Source: Trifolium pratense (taxonomy: Eukaryota > Streptophyta > Magnoliopsida > Fabales > Fabaceae). From it: a DNA stretch of 64,000 bases. Location of the stretch: contig NC_060063.1 of the NCBI RefSeq assembly GCF_020283565.1, positions 21,692,777 through 21,756,776 on the forward strand, read 5' to 3'. A program made the translations under genes and the position numbers. Shown here piece by piece: positions 10,249 to 22,000 of this stretch. Every line of letters starts with the position of its first letter. Position 1 is the first letter of the stretch. The notes under the pieces were generated by a model. That model saw nothing but the letters and a program-made list of their open reading frames with translations, made no database searches and was not told where the DNA came from.

Positions 10249-13200
10249 ATGGCTGCATCAAAAGGTGGAAGTGAAATCATGAAGTTGAGTGCAGACCGAA
10301 TTGAGAAGTCACTTGCTGCATCCTTGAAGGTTCATAAGACACCAGAGAAGCCTTACCTTCTTGAAAAGAACAGTAGAAGCAACCCAAAAGAAGTTATCAT
10401 CAGTTTTCCAGCATCAGGTGCTTTCAAAGATTGGTTTTCCAAAACTACCTTTGGTGAAACCGAAATAGATCTTAAACTATTTCCATCACTTAGAAGCATT
10501 GGTAACAATATACCTGCTTTGGTTAATAAATTCTTTCTCCAAAGATTCCAAGAGCTTTTGGAAAAGTCATCACTTAAAACTGAGGTATTTATTACACACA
10601 CCTCTATCTTACCATGTACTATGATGATCTAGTTATGCATAGTTCACTTTTCTGGTTATCGGATCGGACATGTAATCAAACCGACGTGAACCGGAATGAA
10701 CCGGGCAAAACCGGTGAACCGGCGGTTTTTTCAAACCAAGCGGTTCATTAATTTTTTTATTTTTTTTTCTTTTTTCCTGTAAGTTGTTCTGTCATTTTTA
10801 TTTGGCTTAATTAGTTCTTTGGTCCCTTAAAGACATTTTAGATTTCATAATGGTCCCTTAAAGAAAAAAAGGACCGGATTGGTCCCTTAAAGATATCTCT
10901 GTTTGTCACATTGGTCCTTTCTGTTAATTTATCAACCACAAATGTATTAGGTGGATCAACATTGAAGGTGGTCCACCATATACTACAATATATTTTTTAA
11001 TTTTAACCATTGGATCTTTTGAAAGAGAAACAACCATTAGATTTTGCATGTCCACAGAATCTAACAGTGCACCATCACCAACTAAGTTTTGTTTCTATTT
11101 CTTCATCTTCTTCGCTCAACTCCTTCATCTTCATCATCATCTTCATGATATTCATAAAAAAGCCTGAATTTTTTCGTTAAAATCCAGAATTTCATTATTG
11201 AATTACAAAAGGTTGGATTTTTGTTCATCTTAATTATTCTTCATCTTCATCTCTCTCTCTTTCTCTGGTACAACAATTAAAAAGGGGCAAAATAACCCTA
11301 GTTCATTCAAAAGCAATATCATGGAAAAAATTAAACAACAAGAACACCACCATGCTAATTCGAACAAAAACAACACTAAGAAAGTAGCTTAATTTTCACA
11401 ACAACACTGTGAATCATTCTTTAACCCATAAATTAAAATCTATAACCCAAAAATTCACAAACCCATAAATCATTCTTTAACCCATAAATTGTTGTAGAGA
11501 GAATTGTTGTTGAAAATTGTTATGGTGATGATGGTGTGGATGGTGGTAGTGGTGAAATTGATATGTTAACATTTTCTGGCCATTCTCAAAGTGGGAAAAG
11601 GAGTGAAATTGATATGTTAACATTTTCTGGCCATTCTTTTTTATTGTATTTTATCAGATCTGATTTCTTTAAGTGTTTTATTTTTGGATTTTCGGATTGA
11701 AATTTCTGAGTTTTTGTTTCAATTTAAGAAATTGTTGTTGAAGATGAAGAACAATGGAAGAAAGAAGATGATGAAAAGCAAAAACATGATTAAGTGTTGG
11801 TGGTACACCATTAGATACAATAGACCTACAAAATCTGATGGTTGTCTTTTTAACAAAATTATCAAATGGTTAAAATTTAAAAAATTAAGGAGCTCTTTGG
11901 TGAACCACTTATATTGTACGACATATTTGTTGAAACTAACGGTTTTTGAAAAAAATTGACGGAAGGGACCAATGTGACAAACAGAGATGTTTTTAAGGGA
12001 CTAATCCGAACCTTTTTTTCTTTAAGGGACCATTGTGAAACATCAAATATCTTTAAGGGACCAAAGAACTAATTAAGCCTTTTTATTTTCTTTTTTAATT
12101 TCACTGTTGAACATAGAAATTAGATCAGGAAGGAAGAAGAGAACTGAATTATCAAATCTGAATTAAAGCACAAACAAAGACCGCGTGAAAAGAAGAAACA
12201 AATATAGAAATTAGAACAAATTACCAAATCTGATTTTGATGATAAAATTGTGTGATTTTAGGATTTTACTCATCCTCCACAATCCAATTGTAATGGGTAA
12301 AAAGAAGAAACAAAGACAGAAGAGTGCCACGAGAAAATAAGATAAAGAAGTTGAAAGAGAAATGAGAAAATATGATAAAGTAATTTTGGTTGTCTCCTAA
12401 CTATTTTTAGTAGTAACAATAGAATATAGAAGTTGAAAGAAGAGGGTTGTCACTGTATGTTAAAGAACAGTTACATGAGAAGGGAGGAAAAAAGAAATTG
12501 GTGGCTGCTAAGAATGTAAGGAAAGGGAACAAAGAGAAACTTAATAAAATTAGGGTTATTTAGTTTTAAATGGGCTTGGCCCAATAACATTCATATAATA
12601 TACTTTTCTTTTATTTCTTTTATGATAGAAAGTTTACTTTTTGTTGATAAGATGTACTAGTATTTTTTTTTTTAAATGTAGTATTATTTTATTTATCATC
12701 TACAGAAGTGTATTTCCTTAAAAAAAACTACCGTAGTGCCATCCAAATAATAATAATATAAAATTCATTAATTAAATAAGTAATAATGATATTAAATTAC
12801 TTAATAAAAACACTAACGACTTAATAATATAAAAAAAAAAAATCTGATTCGACCGGTTTAATAGCTATATAATTTTATTATAGAGACCGGTTTATTCTAT
12901 CAGTTTAATTCGGTTTAATCCGGTTTATCATGCGGTTCGACCAGTGACTCAGTGGTTCGACCAATGAACCAGTGACCCAGTGTCCTCGCCGGTTTGATGA
13001 CCGGTCCGGTTTTTAAAACACTGCTTTTACTGCATACTTACTGTTCAATTTGTGGGATTTTAGATGAAAGGATGAGAGAAAATAATGAGAATATAATTTA
13101 AATCATATACATATCTTAACATATATTACAAGATATTTTCTATATTCTAACACATACTACCTAACTTTTGTAACCAAAAAAAACATACTACCTAACTTTC

Positions 13201-16112
13201 CTATTTGTTATTGCTAAAAATAACCAAAATAACTGTTATTGTATCCAAATAGTTTGCGACTCAAATAGGCAATGTTTTTGTTCTAACATCGTTCATGAAT
13301 CAAATGAGTCTGAAAATTAAATTGGTTAAATAAATAATTGGCTTGAACTGTATATAGTTAAATTTGTTTGATTCATAAATTGGTTCGATTTATTACACCA
13401 CCATAGTCAAAGATCACATGGATTTCTTAAAAAGGTAATAAATGTTTTTATTCAGAGTTCGAATGAATATGCAAAGTGAACAAGTAGTCATATTTTGCGA
13501 ACCAAAATATCATTAAGCTCATGCTATTATTCTAAACGTATCTGTTGGATAATAGTCTATAGGATTTATGTTATTGGACTCATAACAGGAGTTCCACATA
13601 GAATGAGAGATGCCTTAGAAGTATGTTTATAAGCGGGGGCAATCCTCCAAGCCGGTTTTGTAAGGTCGAGTTAAACCCAACCCAAAATCCGTTGGGCCAC
13701 CTGCTATCATATTTTTGCTACTGGGTCACTCACCATTTATATCAACACACCAAACCCAATAGTGTAGCCGTGTGGGTGTGCGGGGTGTTTTAAGAGAGTC
13801 CCACATTTGATGAGAGATGACCTGAAAATATGTTTATCAGCGGGGCAATTATCACCTTACAAACCGGTTTAAGGTTGAATTAGACACAACCCAAAATTCT
13901 AAGAATATCATTCAATGACACAAGTTCTCAAACAGAATAAAATGACAAGTAATGGAAATAATTTACAAAATACAAATTAAATGAGGCTAACAGAAATGCG
14001 GCTAACAGCTTTTTTTAATATGTATGTAATTTGTTATACTTGCTTATAAATGAGTCTGAAAGGACTAGTTTATTTATTTAAAGAAAGAATATATATTTCA
14101 ATGAATATGCAGGTGGATGATGCAATGAATAAGAAGAAGCAAATAGTGTTTGCAGGACACTCATCTGGTGGACCAGTGGCAATTCTGGCAACCCTTTGGA
14201 CCATGGAACACTACCTAACTCCAAAATCTCGTGGTGGTATCCATCCCCTATGTATTACTTTTGGTTCTCCTTTAGTTGGAAATCACATATTTTCCCATGC
14301 TACAAGGAGAGAAAATTGGTCTGAATACTTCTTCCAATTTGTGTTGAGATATGACATAGTGCCAAGAATCCTCCTCGCTCCTCTATCTTCTCTTGACCAA
14401 GGCTTTGAAGCAGTTTCAGAGATCATAGATCCCAAAAACAGATCATTCATGAGCGAATCGAGTCTCAAAAGAATTGCTTCACCTTCAGTTTTCTACTTTG
14501 AAGTGATGTCAAATGCTGCAACTGTCACTAGACATGCTGCTTGCAAGCTAATGGGAACAACAGAAGCAACACTTGAAACACTTGCAAATTTTGTTCCTTT
14601 GAGTCCTTACAAACCCTTTGGAACTTACATTTTCAGCACTACAAGTGGAAATGAAGGAAAGCAAATTGTCATGAAAAACCCTGATGCAATTCTGCAGGTC
14701 ATGTTTTTCTCTGCTCAATTAAGCTCTGAAGAAGAAACTGCTCAAGTTTCCTTTGAAAGTCTGCGACAACATTTAACTTATGGCATTGAACTGCAAAAAA
14801 ACTTAGGATTACAGAATTTTGTGTTATTGGACCAACTAGAGAAGATTCCTTTGTCTGAGCATACTACTCCCGGCAGCAACATTGCAACCATTAACATAGC
14901 CTTAAATGATCTTGGACTGGTGTGTAACATTTTTATCCTTCCCTATTTTTCTCAAGTTTAAAGATTAAAAAAACTTAAGCATGCATTCAATCATATTTGT
15001 GATTCCTTTTATATTAATTACTCATAAATGGTTAACCAGTCTCTGATAGCATATTAGTACATAATCAGATATAATCGAACGGATGCATAAGATTAGTTTA
15101 TACTATCTGTAATAACCATTAAACTCATTTTTCTCCTACCATACATAATACATGAGAAAGCGGACATAGACAAATATGTTATTATACCATGTTATCTGCA
15201 TAACATTATTATGTATTGGTTGGACCTAAAATTTTGAAAAAATGGAATTAATCTACTATACTATACTTATGAGGCCAAATGATAAAACTCTAGTAATTAA
15301 CATTAGTAGCAGCAAAGAATATGGAGAGTATATGATATGATATTTATGTGATAATGAATTGTTGTAAATAATTTTAGAGTACAAGAGCAAGACTATGCAT
15401 TCAAGCAGCTGCAGCATTAGAGGAACGAAAAAGGATCAACGAGAAAAGTATAGAAGGGAAGAAAAAGTTTATGGAAGAAAAGATGAATGCACTGGCGAGT
15501 TACAGAGAAACACGGGGGCATCAGAAAAAGGGTTACTATGATGCGTTTAAGGATCAACTAGACGCTCAAGATTTCCATGCAAATGTGTGGAGGCTAGAAC
15601 TTGCAGGAGTATGGGATGAGATAATCGAAAAGCTATTAAATGATGAACTACCAGATGAATTTGAAGTGAATGAAGAATGGATTGATATAGGAACAAAGTT
15701 TAGAAGACTAGTTGAGCCTTTGGACATTGCTAATTACTATCGACATTCGAGGAACAGCAATGGACGTGCTTATATGGATAAAGGAGGAAGGCCAAAAAGG
15801 TATAGGTATACACAGAGATGGTTGGAACATGCTAAGCCTGAGAGGAGGGGAAGAGAAAATGTTTATTCGGAATCTTGTTTTTGGGCTGAGGTGGAGGATC
15901 TTTGTTATAAGTCTTCTAAAGATGATAAGGAAAATTTTGAAGATGTTAAAGAAAAAGTTTTGGAGTTGGAGAAACAGATGAAAAAGTGGAATGAGGATGA
16001 TGAAATTGGTAAGGATGTGTTTTTGGAGGATTCTACATTTGTTAAGTGGTGGAAAAAACTGCCAATACAGCATAGGCAAGAATCATGCATTAAGAATCTT
16101 GTTGAAGTGTGA
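10249..16112 (+). CDS. EDS1: EDS1, lipase-like immune regulator
   Basis: Three exons: 10249-10584, 14113-14919 and 15378-16112, with GT-AG introns in phase 0, giving 625 aa, the usual EDS1 size. EDS1 is a nucleocytoplasmic hub that pairs with PAD4 or SAG101, senses nucleotide signals made by TIR-domain immune receptors, and activates helper NLRs. The N-terminal lipase-like domain shows GHSSGG with the nucleophile-position Ser at residue 129 and RYDIVPR with Asp at 193. The C-terminal EP domain carries WRLELAGVWDEIIE, FRRLVEPLDIANYYRH and YRYTQRWLEH, which separate EDS1 from PAD4 (GHSLGG) and SAG101. No frameshift or stop is seen. Intron 1 is 3.5 kb and full of repeats; intron 2 (14920-15377) is AT-rich and plain. 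The exon joints are my own reading of splice consensus and reading frame. Confidence 0.95.
10655..13023. repeat. CCGGTTT-rich repeat flanking a nested MULE in EDS1 intron 1
   Basis: The left part (about 10655-10750) and right part (about 12840-13023) both carry many AACCGG/CCGGTT motifs, and the right end reads GACCGGTCCGGTTTTTAAAA. Such sequences belong to a common plant repeat type rich in degenerate ACCGG motifs. They bracket the Mutator-like element at 10804-12079, suggesting one older element interrupted by it. I could not find matching terminal repeats or a target duplication, so the borders are approximate. Confidence 0.4.
10804..12079. mobile_element. Mutator-like non-autonomous element in EDS1 intron 1
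   Basis: It begins GGCTTAATTAGTTCTTTGG and ends with the matching inverted repeat (CCAAAGAACTAATTAAGCC), in long imperfect arms of about 130 bp built from TGGTCCCTTAAAGA modules. The 9-bp direct repeat TTTTTATTT flanks it (10795-10803, 12080-12088), the hallmark of Mutator-type insertion. The 1276-bp element has no transposase. A 91-aa frame inside (11684-11959) looks like chance. Confidence 0.88.
13587..13905. repeat. Two degenerate copies of a CCCACAT...GCCGGTT repeat (possible TRIM)
   Basis: Two diverged copies of about 110 bp, at about 13587-13695 and 13793-13905. Each runs from a TTCCACAT/TCCCACAT start through ATGAGAGATG, TTTATAAGCGGGG or its variant, GCCGGTTTTGTAAGG or its variant, to ACCCAACCCAAAAT. 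Pairs of this sequence are widespread near plant genes and look like the LTRs of a very small retrotransposon. I see no primer-binding site or target duplication. Confidence 0.45.
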
Positions 16113-16298
16113 TACTATATCATTGCAGTGGACCTATTTCTTTAGCAGAGTCACATATTTGTCTTGTTTTGTAATAAACATATTACTTGGATTTAGGTGT
16201 AAGGTAGTCAACTTGAATCTTGCACTTTGTTTGGTTTTGTAATAAGGATGATTTTCTTTTCTATATTTTGGTCCAAAGAACAAACGGTGTTATAGACC

Positions 16299-16402
<104 letters not shown>

Positions 16403-16599
16403 ACTATAATTTCTTTTCATTTGGCTCAAATTTTATTTTACTATTCAAGTCTTCTTTTCCTTTAACAAATTTGCAAATCCTTCTGAAAGTTTGTGAGGAA
16501 AAAACAGAGTAAATTTATCTCTATCTATACTATCTCTGTGTGTTTTTGGTAACTATACTATCTAAGTTTCATATTAAAATCTGTTTACCTAATAACGCT

Positions 16600-16745
16600 T
16601 AGATGAAATACTACAGGTCTCTTCTAGCTTAACTAAGGCCGTGAGTTCGATCCCTGGCTTGGCCATGCAGCAGCCTTAAAACTCTTAAAAAGAGTCTACG
16701 GCTCATTTAAATCCCACAAGAATCGAAATATCAGTCACTCCAATT
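16600..16745 (+). repeat. Possible tRNA-derived SINE fragment
   Basis: GAGTTCGATCCC at 16643-16654 resembles the B box of a tRNA promoter and is followed by a short inverted AACTCTTAAAAAGAGT stem. No A box, oligo-A tail or target duplication is evident, so this may be only a tail piece. Confidence 0.3.
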
Positions 16746-17741
16746 GCATGCACAGGATAGCCGGTTTACAACACAACACAAAGATATTAAATCTGTTTCT
16801 TTTTTATACTGTCTCAGTAAATTCTATACAATACTACTAGTATCTAAGTTTCATATAAAAACAGAGTAAGTGTTGTTGGTTACTTTTGACAAGTGACAAA
16901 GTTATGCCATTGCAATTATATTGAAACCATAGCCACTCTTTTGTCTTTGTTAGGAGTAAAAGACATGACAGGATCGGGATTCAGTGATTTTGGTGCGGAA
17001 AAGGCAGATGACTTTGAGTGAATACAATGTAGTACCAAATTCTACCACTTGTGTTGTGTTGTTCCTTTTTTGTAAATTAAAATGAAAGCGCAGAAACAAA
17101 AAACGCAGAAACCTTTGGAAAATTAAAACGTGGCACACCTTAGGATTGATCAGACGGTCTATAAAATTTTAAGGCAGGGGGAGACTTTCGCGGATTAAAC
17201 TCGGACAATCTGTATTCTTTCTTTTGTTCGACCCATTCTAACTTCTCACCGTTCCGCCGCCTTGTGCTGCCGTTGTCCTCTCGGCGCTAGTATTCAGTTC
17301 ACCACGGCTATTGTCCCCTTCGCCGTCATCTTTTACAATGGTAGAACTTGATTGCTATTTCCCTTAATGCTCAGTTGAAATGCATAGGTTTGTTTGTTGA
17401 GTTTTGCTGCTGTTACTGGTTTTGTTTTATTTTCTGTTTTGATGTTCCTGTCATGTTTAGCCTTGAAGAATTGTGATTCTCAGATCTGGTCTAGAATTAA
17501 AGAAGAATTGAAATAGGAAGACAGTGGTAACGGTGGTGATCGGAACAACGACAAACGACGGCGGCGAGTAAAAAGCATACATATTTTTCTCTTACACGTG
17601 GCATGATCACGAGCGTTCAATCGATCGGACGGACTTGATTGGGCCAAAGGCAGCTGCCTTTCCCGCCCAAAAATCACACAATCCCTGTCCGATAATCCAA
17701 TTCTGAGTTATTCGGCACCGCACGACATACACAAGTGTCAG

Positions 17742-18836
17742 CAGTGGCGGATATGCCACCCGGCATGCCCTGGCACGTGCCCGGGCTGCCCCACCCCAAA
17801 TATTATTTTTTTTTTTTTTAAAAAAAAAATTAATAAAAGAAACAAGAGGAAAAGAAGTACAGTAACGCGTTTCTCCTTCTCTCTGTTTCCTTCATTCGTT
17901 TCGCGATCGACCACCGCACCGCAGCACCACTCTCAAATCCGGTCTCAAATCTCTCTATTTCTCATTCTCTCAGTCTCAGGCCGCTCTCCGCCGCCGCTCT
18001 CAGCCTCTCTCTCGCAGTCGCAGCGCACACAGGTAAACTAAGCAACCCTAAAATTGAGAAATTGCATAAAATACATAGAAATTGGTATTCCAATTATTAT
18101 TCTATGTCTAACTTGATGATATTAATCATTATCCTTTGATGTTGGGTTGTAGTATGAGAAAAAAATATGATTCATGTTTTAGGTTATTTAGAAAAAATTG
18201 GGATTTCAAGGTCTAAACTTGGTGAATTTGTTAAGAAAAAATTGGGATTTCAAGGTCTAAATTGAGATTTTAATGCTCCTGTTATTAAGAAAAGAAAAGA
18301 ATATCTCTTGGCCTCTTTGTGGGATTCTTTCCTTTTGTTTATATTCATAAACAAAGCAAGTGCATATTTGATTCTGGGGCCTAGTAACACATGATTAGAC
18401 TGTGTAAATTTTGTTGTTTCTCACAATTGAGTGTTGAATTTGGGAAAAAAAATAGGCAGTAGGAAAAGTTCTTCCAGCACTGAATGGTAAATTGATTGGA
18501 ACGACTTTCCATTACCTGGCCATAGATGTTTATGTTTCAGCTTCTGACCTCACTGTTAGGCTTGAGAAGATGGTAACTTATGAGAAGTTGTAATTTTAAA
18601 TTTAAAAGCCCTTCCATTTGACCAATTAATAAATACTGCTTTCTTTTTGGCCCTGGACAACACTGTTTCCATTCATTTATATTGTTGAAATATATGCATA
18701 CTATTGGTATGTTATATTTCATCTCTCTTATTTGATTATGTTTTGCTGTTTTTTTCTTATTTGACTCATGCTAGCCAAAAAAATATTGCGGTTAAAATTG
18801 TGCCCAGGCTCCAATATAATCCTGGCTCCGCCACTG
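17742..18836 (+). mobile_element. hAT-type deletion derivative with a gene-like leader
   Basis: The ends CAGTGGCGGA (17742) and TCCGCCACTG (to 18836) are inverted repeats flanked by the 8-bp duplication AGTGTCAG (17734-17741, 18837-18844), indicating hAT. The 1095-bp element has no transposase. Near the left end, 17860-18030 is CT-rich and GC-rich and ends in CACACAG|GTAAAC, resembling a 5' UTR and splice donor. It probably retains the leader of an autonomous hAT whose coding body was deleted. It sits less than 200 bp upstream of the IBA57 start. Confidence 0.88.
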
Positions 18837-18844
18837 AGTGTCAG

Positions 18845-19018
18845 TAATAATAATAGATAACGAGGAAGGAGTAAGTAAGTACTCACGACTTTCATCGAAC
18901 ACCTATCGATCACAACCCCTAACGTGTCAATCTACCACCTTATCTTTTTAACTCTTTCCTGGTAAACCCAAAACATCTTCATCTTCATCTTCTCATCCCT
19001 CTCAAAATCCCAAAAACT
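18845..19018 (+). promoter_or_regulatory. IBA57 proximal promoter and leader
   Basis: Only 174 bp separate the hAT target duplication from the IBA57 ATG. The stretch contains a CTTCATCTTCATCTTCTCATCC pyrimidine-rich leader at about 18975-18998. No clear TATA box is visible, so the hAT insertion may have pushed away or replaced part of the promoter (inference). Confidence 0.4.
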
Positions 19019-22000
19019 ATGAATCGTGTATTATCATCATCATTTTACAAACACTGTAACAGAGCAATTCACCAAACCATACCAAAGCACCGAAACGAAA
19101 CCCAACTCCAAACCGCCGGTCCGGTAGCTTCTCTCATAAAATCCCGCTCCGTCATACGATTCCGAGGACCCGACACCGTCAAATTCCTTCGGGGACTATT
19201 AACCAACGATATACGCAAAATTGGTGAACCTATTGGCGATAAAACTGCCAATTTTCCTACACCCAATGTTCCCACTACTTCTGTTACTCCTATCTATGCT
19301 GCCTTGTTAACACCTCAAGGTAGATTCCTCTACGACCTCTTTCTCTATAAACCGCCAAACTCTGATACTAAACTTGATACTACCGGTACTGGACCTGCTT
19401 CTGATCCGAATCAACCCTTTGAATTGTTTGCTGATGTTGATGCTTCTGTTTTGGATGAATTGTTGGCAACGTTTACCAAGTGAGTTAGTGTCACTGCTTT
19501 TTTCATTCACTTCTGTTTATTTATTTCTTCTGTATCATTTCATCATGATTTTAGTGTTTATTTATTTGCATTTCTATTTGATTTGGGTAATTTTTAATTA
19601 GGTGGTGGATAGATAGATAGAGATCATTAGTATTATATACCCGAACTTATAATTCTTGCATTTACTTTCATTTAGCTTAAGCTAGTCTAGTAGCATTCAT
19701 AAATCCTAGGTAACAATACTGATATTGTTATTTGGACAGCTTCATCTCGGTTCAAACCCGAGACCTCAGTGATATTTGCCACTTTGTCTACCGACAAAAA
19801 AATTAGTCTAGTTGTAGTAACTCGTGTTGAACAACATCACTCTTTAGAGAGTGCGTTGCATGTTAATTTACTAAGTTGTTATGTATCATTTCATGATCAT
19901 TTTAATTTGCATTTCTATTTGATTTAGGTCATTTTTTATTAGGTGGTGGATAGATAGAGATCATTGGCATTATATACCTTAACTTAGAATACTTGCATTT
20001 GCCTTCGGGCCCGATTGGTTCGAGGTAGAGGGGAGGGGAGGGGAGGTGACAAAAAAATATTTCTTTTTATTAAATCATTTTTTCAAAAAAAAAAAACGTT
20101 TTTATTCTTGAAAAAAAGAAACAAAATTTAAAAACAAATTTTTTAAAAATGTTCCCTCACAATTTAAAATGTTCTATGAATTTAAAATATTCCTTTTGCC
20201 AATTTAAAACGTTTTTTTAACCAATCAAATCTCTCTAATAATTGAGATTTTTTGTTTTTAATTTTTTTTTTCAAGAATAAAAAACTTTTTTTTTAAAAAA
20301 AAAAGATTTAATAAAAATAAATATTTTTTTTGTCAAGATTACCCCCCTCACCTCCCCCTCCATCTACCTCGAACCAATCGAGCCCATTTACCTTAAGCTA
20401 GTCTAGTAGTGTAGCTAAACTGGCAATACCAATACCAACATTGTTAAGTTAGACACTCACGGTGTTAGTTTTGGTGGTATTTGTCACTTTGTCTACAGAC
20501 CGTAAAAACCAGTCTAGTAGTAGTAACTTGTTGAATAACATCATTCTTTAGAGAGTGTGTTGCATGTTAATTTAGTAAGTAGATAAGTTCCAACCTAGAA
20601 CCTTTTTTAATGTCCCTAACTCACCATCTGTTTGGATATATATCACATGTTATTTAAATTAAGGCGGTGATAACAAGATGCAGAGCAATAACACAATTTT
20701 CTTGTTAGGAATTAGTAATAGAAAATAGATTAGTAAATAGAGTTATTAGTAACTGTTGTGAATTCGATAAAAATCACACCAATAATAATCTTGATGTGTG
20801 GAGCAAATACGATTAAGCAATCAAAATAAGCGAACGGCAATAATAATCACAAGTAATGATAAACGGCGAGAAAAGAAAAGGACACAATAAATTGTTTACC
20901 CAGTTCAGTCAATGTGACCTACTCTGGGGGAGAGAGCAGCTCTCCGTTCCACTATCAAACTTTGTTCCTTGATTACAATGAGATTCTCAAAAGAGTTACA
21001 AGAAAATAGAGTTATCCTATTTCTACCCTTTTCCCAAATCTCTTCCCGTGACCAAGAGATTTCAATGAAAGTGTTTCCCAAGGTGATAGAATGATTACCC
21101 AACCCTAGAGTGTTCCCAAGATGTTACTCTTCTAACCCTAGTTTGTATGTTGGCCTCAGAAACCCTAAAAACTTGTTATGAAAAACAGAAAACGTGACCC
21201 TTTAAATACTCTGCAGCGATTTCCGCCTGAAACACAGCTTTTTCCGCCTGGGGCGGAAACTTCCGCCTGAGACACCAAGTTTTCCGCCTGGGGCGGCAAA
21301 ACAGTGAGCACCCCTTTTCCTGCTTGAAATTTCCGCCCGGAACACAGGTTTTCCGCCCGGGGCGGAAAACAGCAGACTTGAGTTGTTTTTCTTCACGTTT
21401 TCAAGGCAATTTGCAACAAATCTCCACCTTGCCTTTAAAACGATGGTGATGTCAACTTCCCATCAACCACCGTGCTGCTCTCTCCAACCTCCGTCTACTC
21501 TTCAACGAAGTTAATTAAGTCCAAGCAATGCTTGAACTTAGCTCTAGGTAACGATTTGGTGAACATGTCAGCTGGATTCTCCTCTGATGCAATTTTCTGT
21601 ACCATGATCTCTTTTGTTTCAATCATGTCTCTTACAAAGTGCAACCGGATGTCAATGTGCTTTGTCCTTTCATGATACACCTGGTGATTTGCCAAATGAA
21701 TGGCACTCTGACTGTCACAATGTATCTTCACACACCCTTGACTAATCCCCATTTCTCCAATCATACCCTTCAACCATATGGCTTCCTTGACCCCTTCAAC
21801 AAGAGCTATGTATTCTGCTTGAGTTGTTGACAAGGCTACAACAGATTGTTGATTGGCCTTCCACGTTACCGCTGTACCGAACAATGTAAACACAAAACCC
21901 GATAAGGATTTTCTAGTGTCTATATTACCTGCATAGTCCGCATCCACATATCCCTCCAAGGCATCTCTTCCTGGATCAGTTCTTGTGTACTTCAGACCAC

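Noticed and set aside
11684..11959. A 91-aa Lys-rich frame in EDS1 intron 1
   Set aside because: It lies within a non-autonomous Mutator-like element, has low complexity and no domain.
16643..16654. tRNA-like B box
   Set aside because: No cloverleaf can be made around it and no A box is present, so it is not a tRNA gene.
17230..17370. GC-rich leader-like stretch with an ATG at 17338
   Set aside because: The frame stops after nine codons and no following exon was recognised. It could be a promoter relic, but I cannot support a gene.
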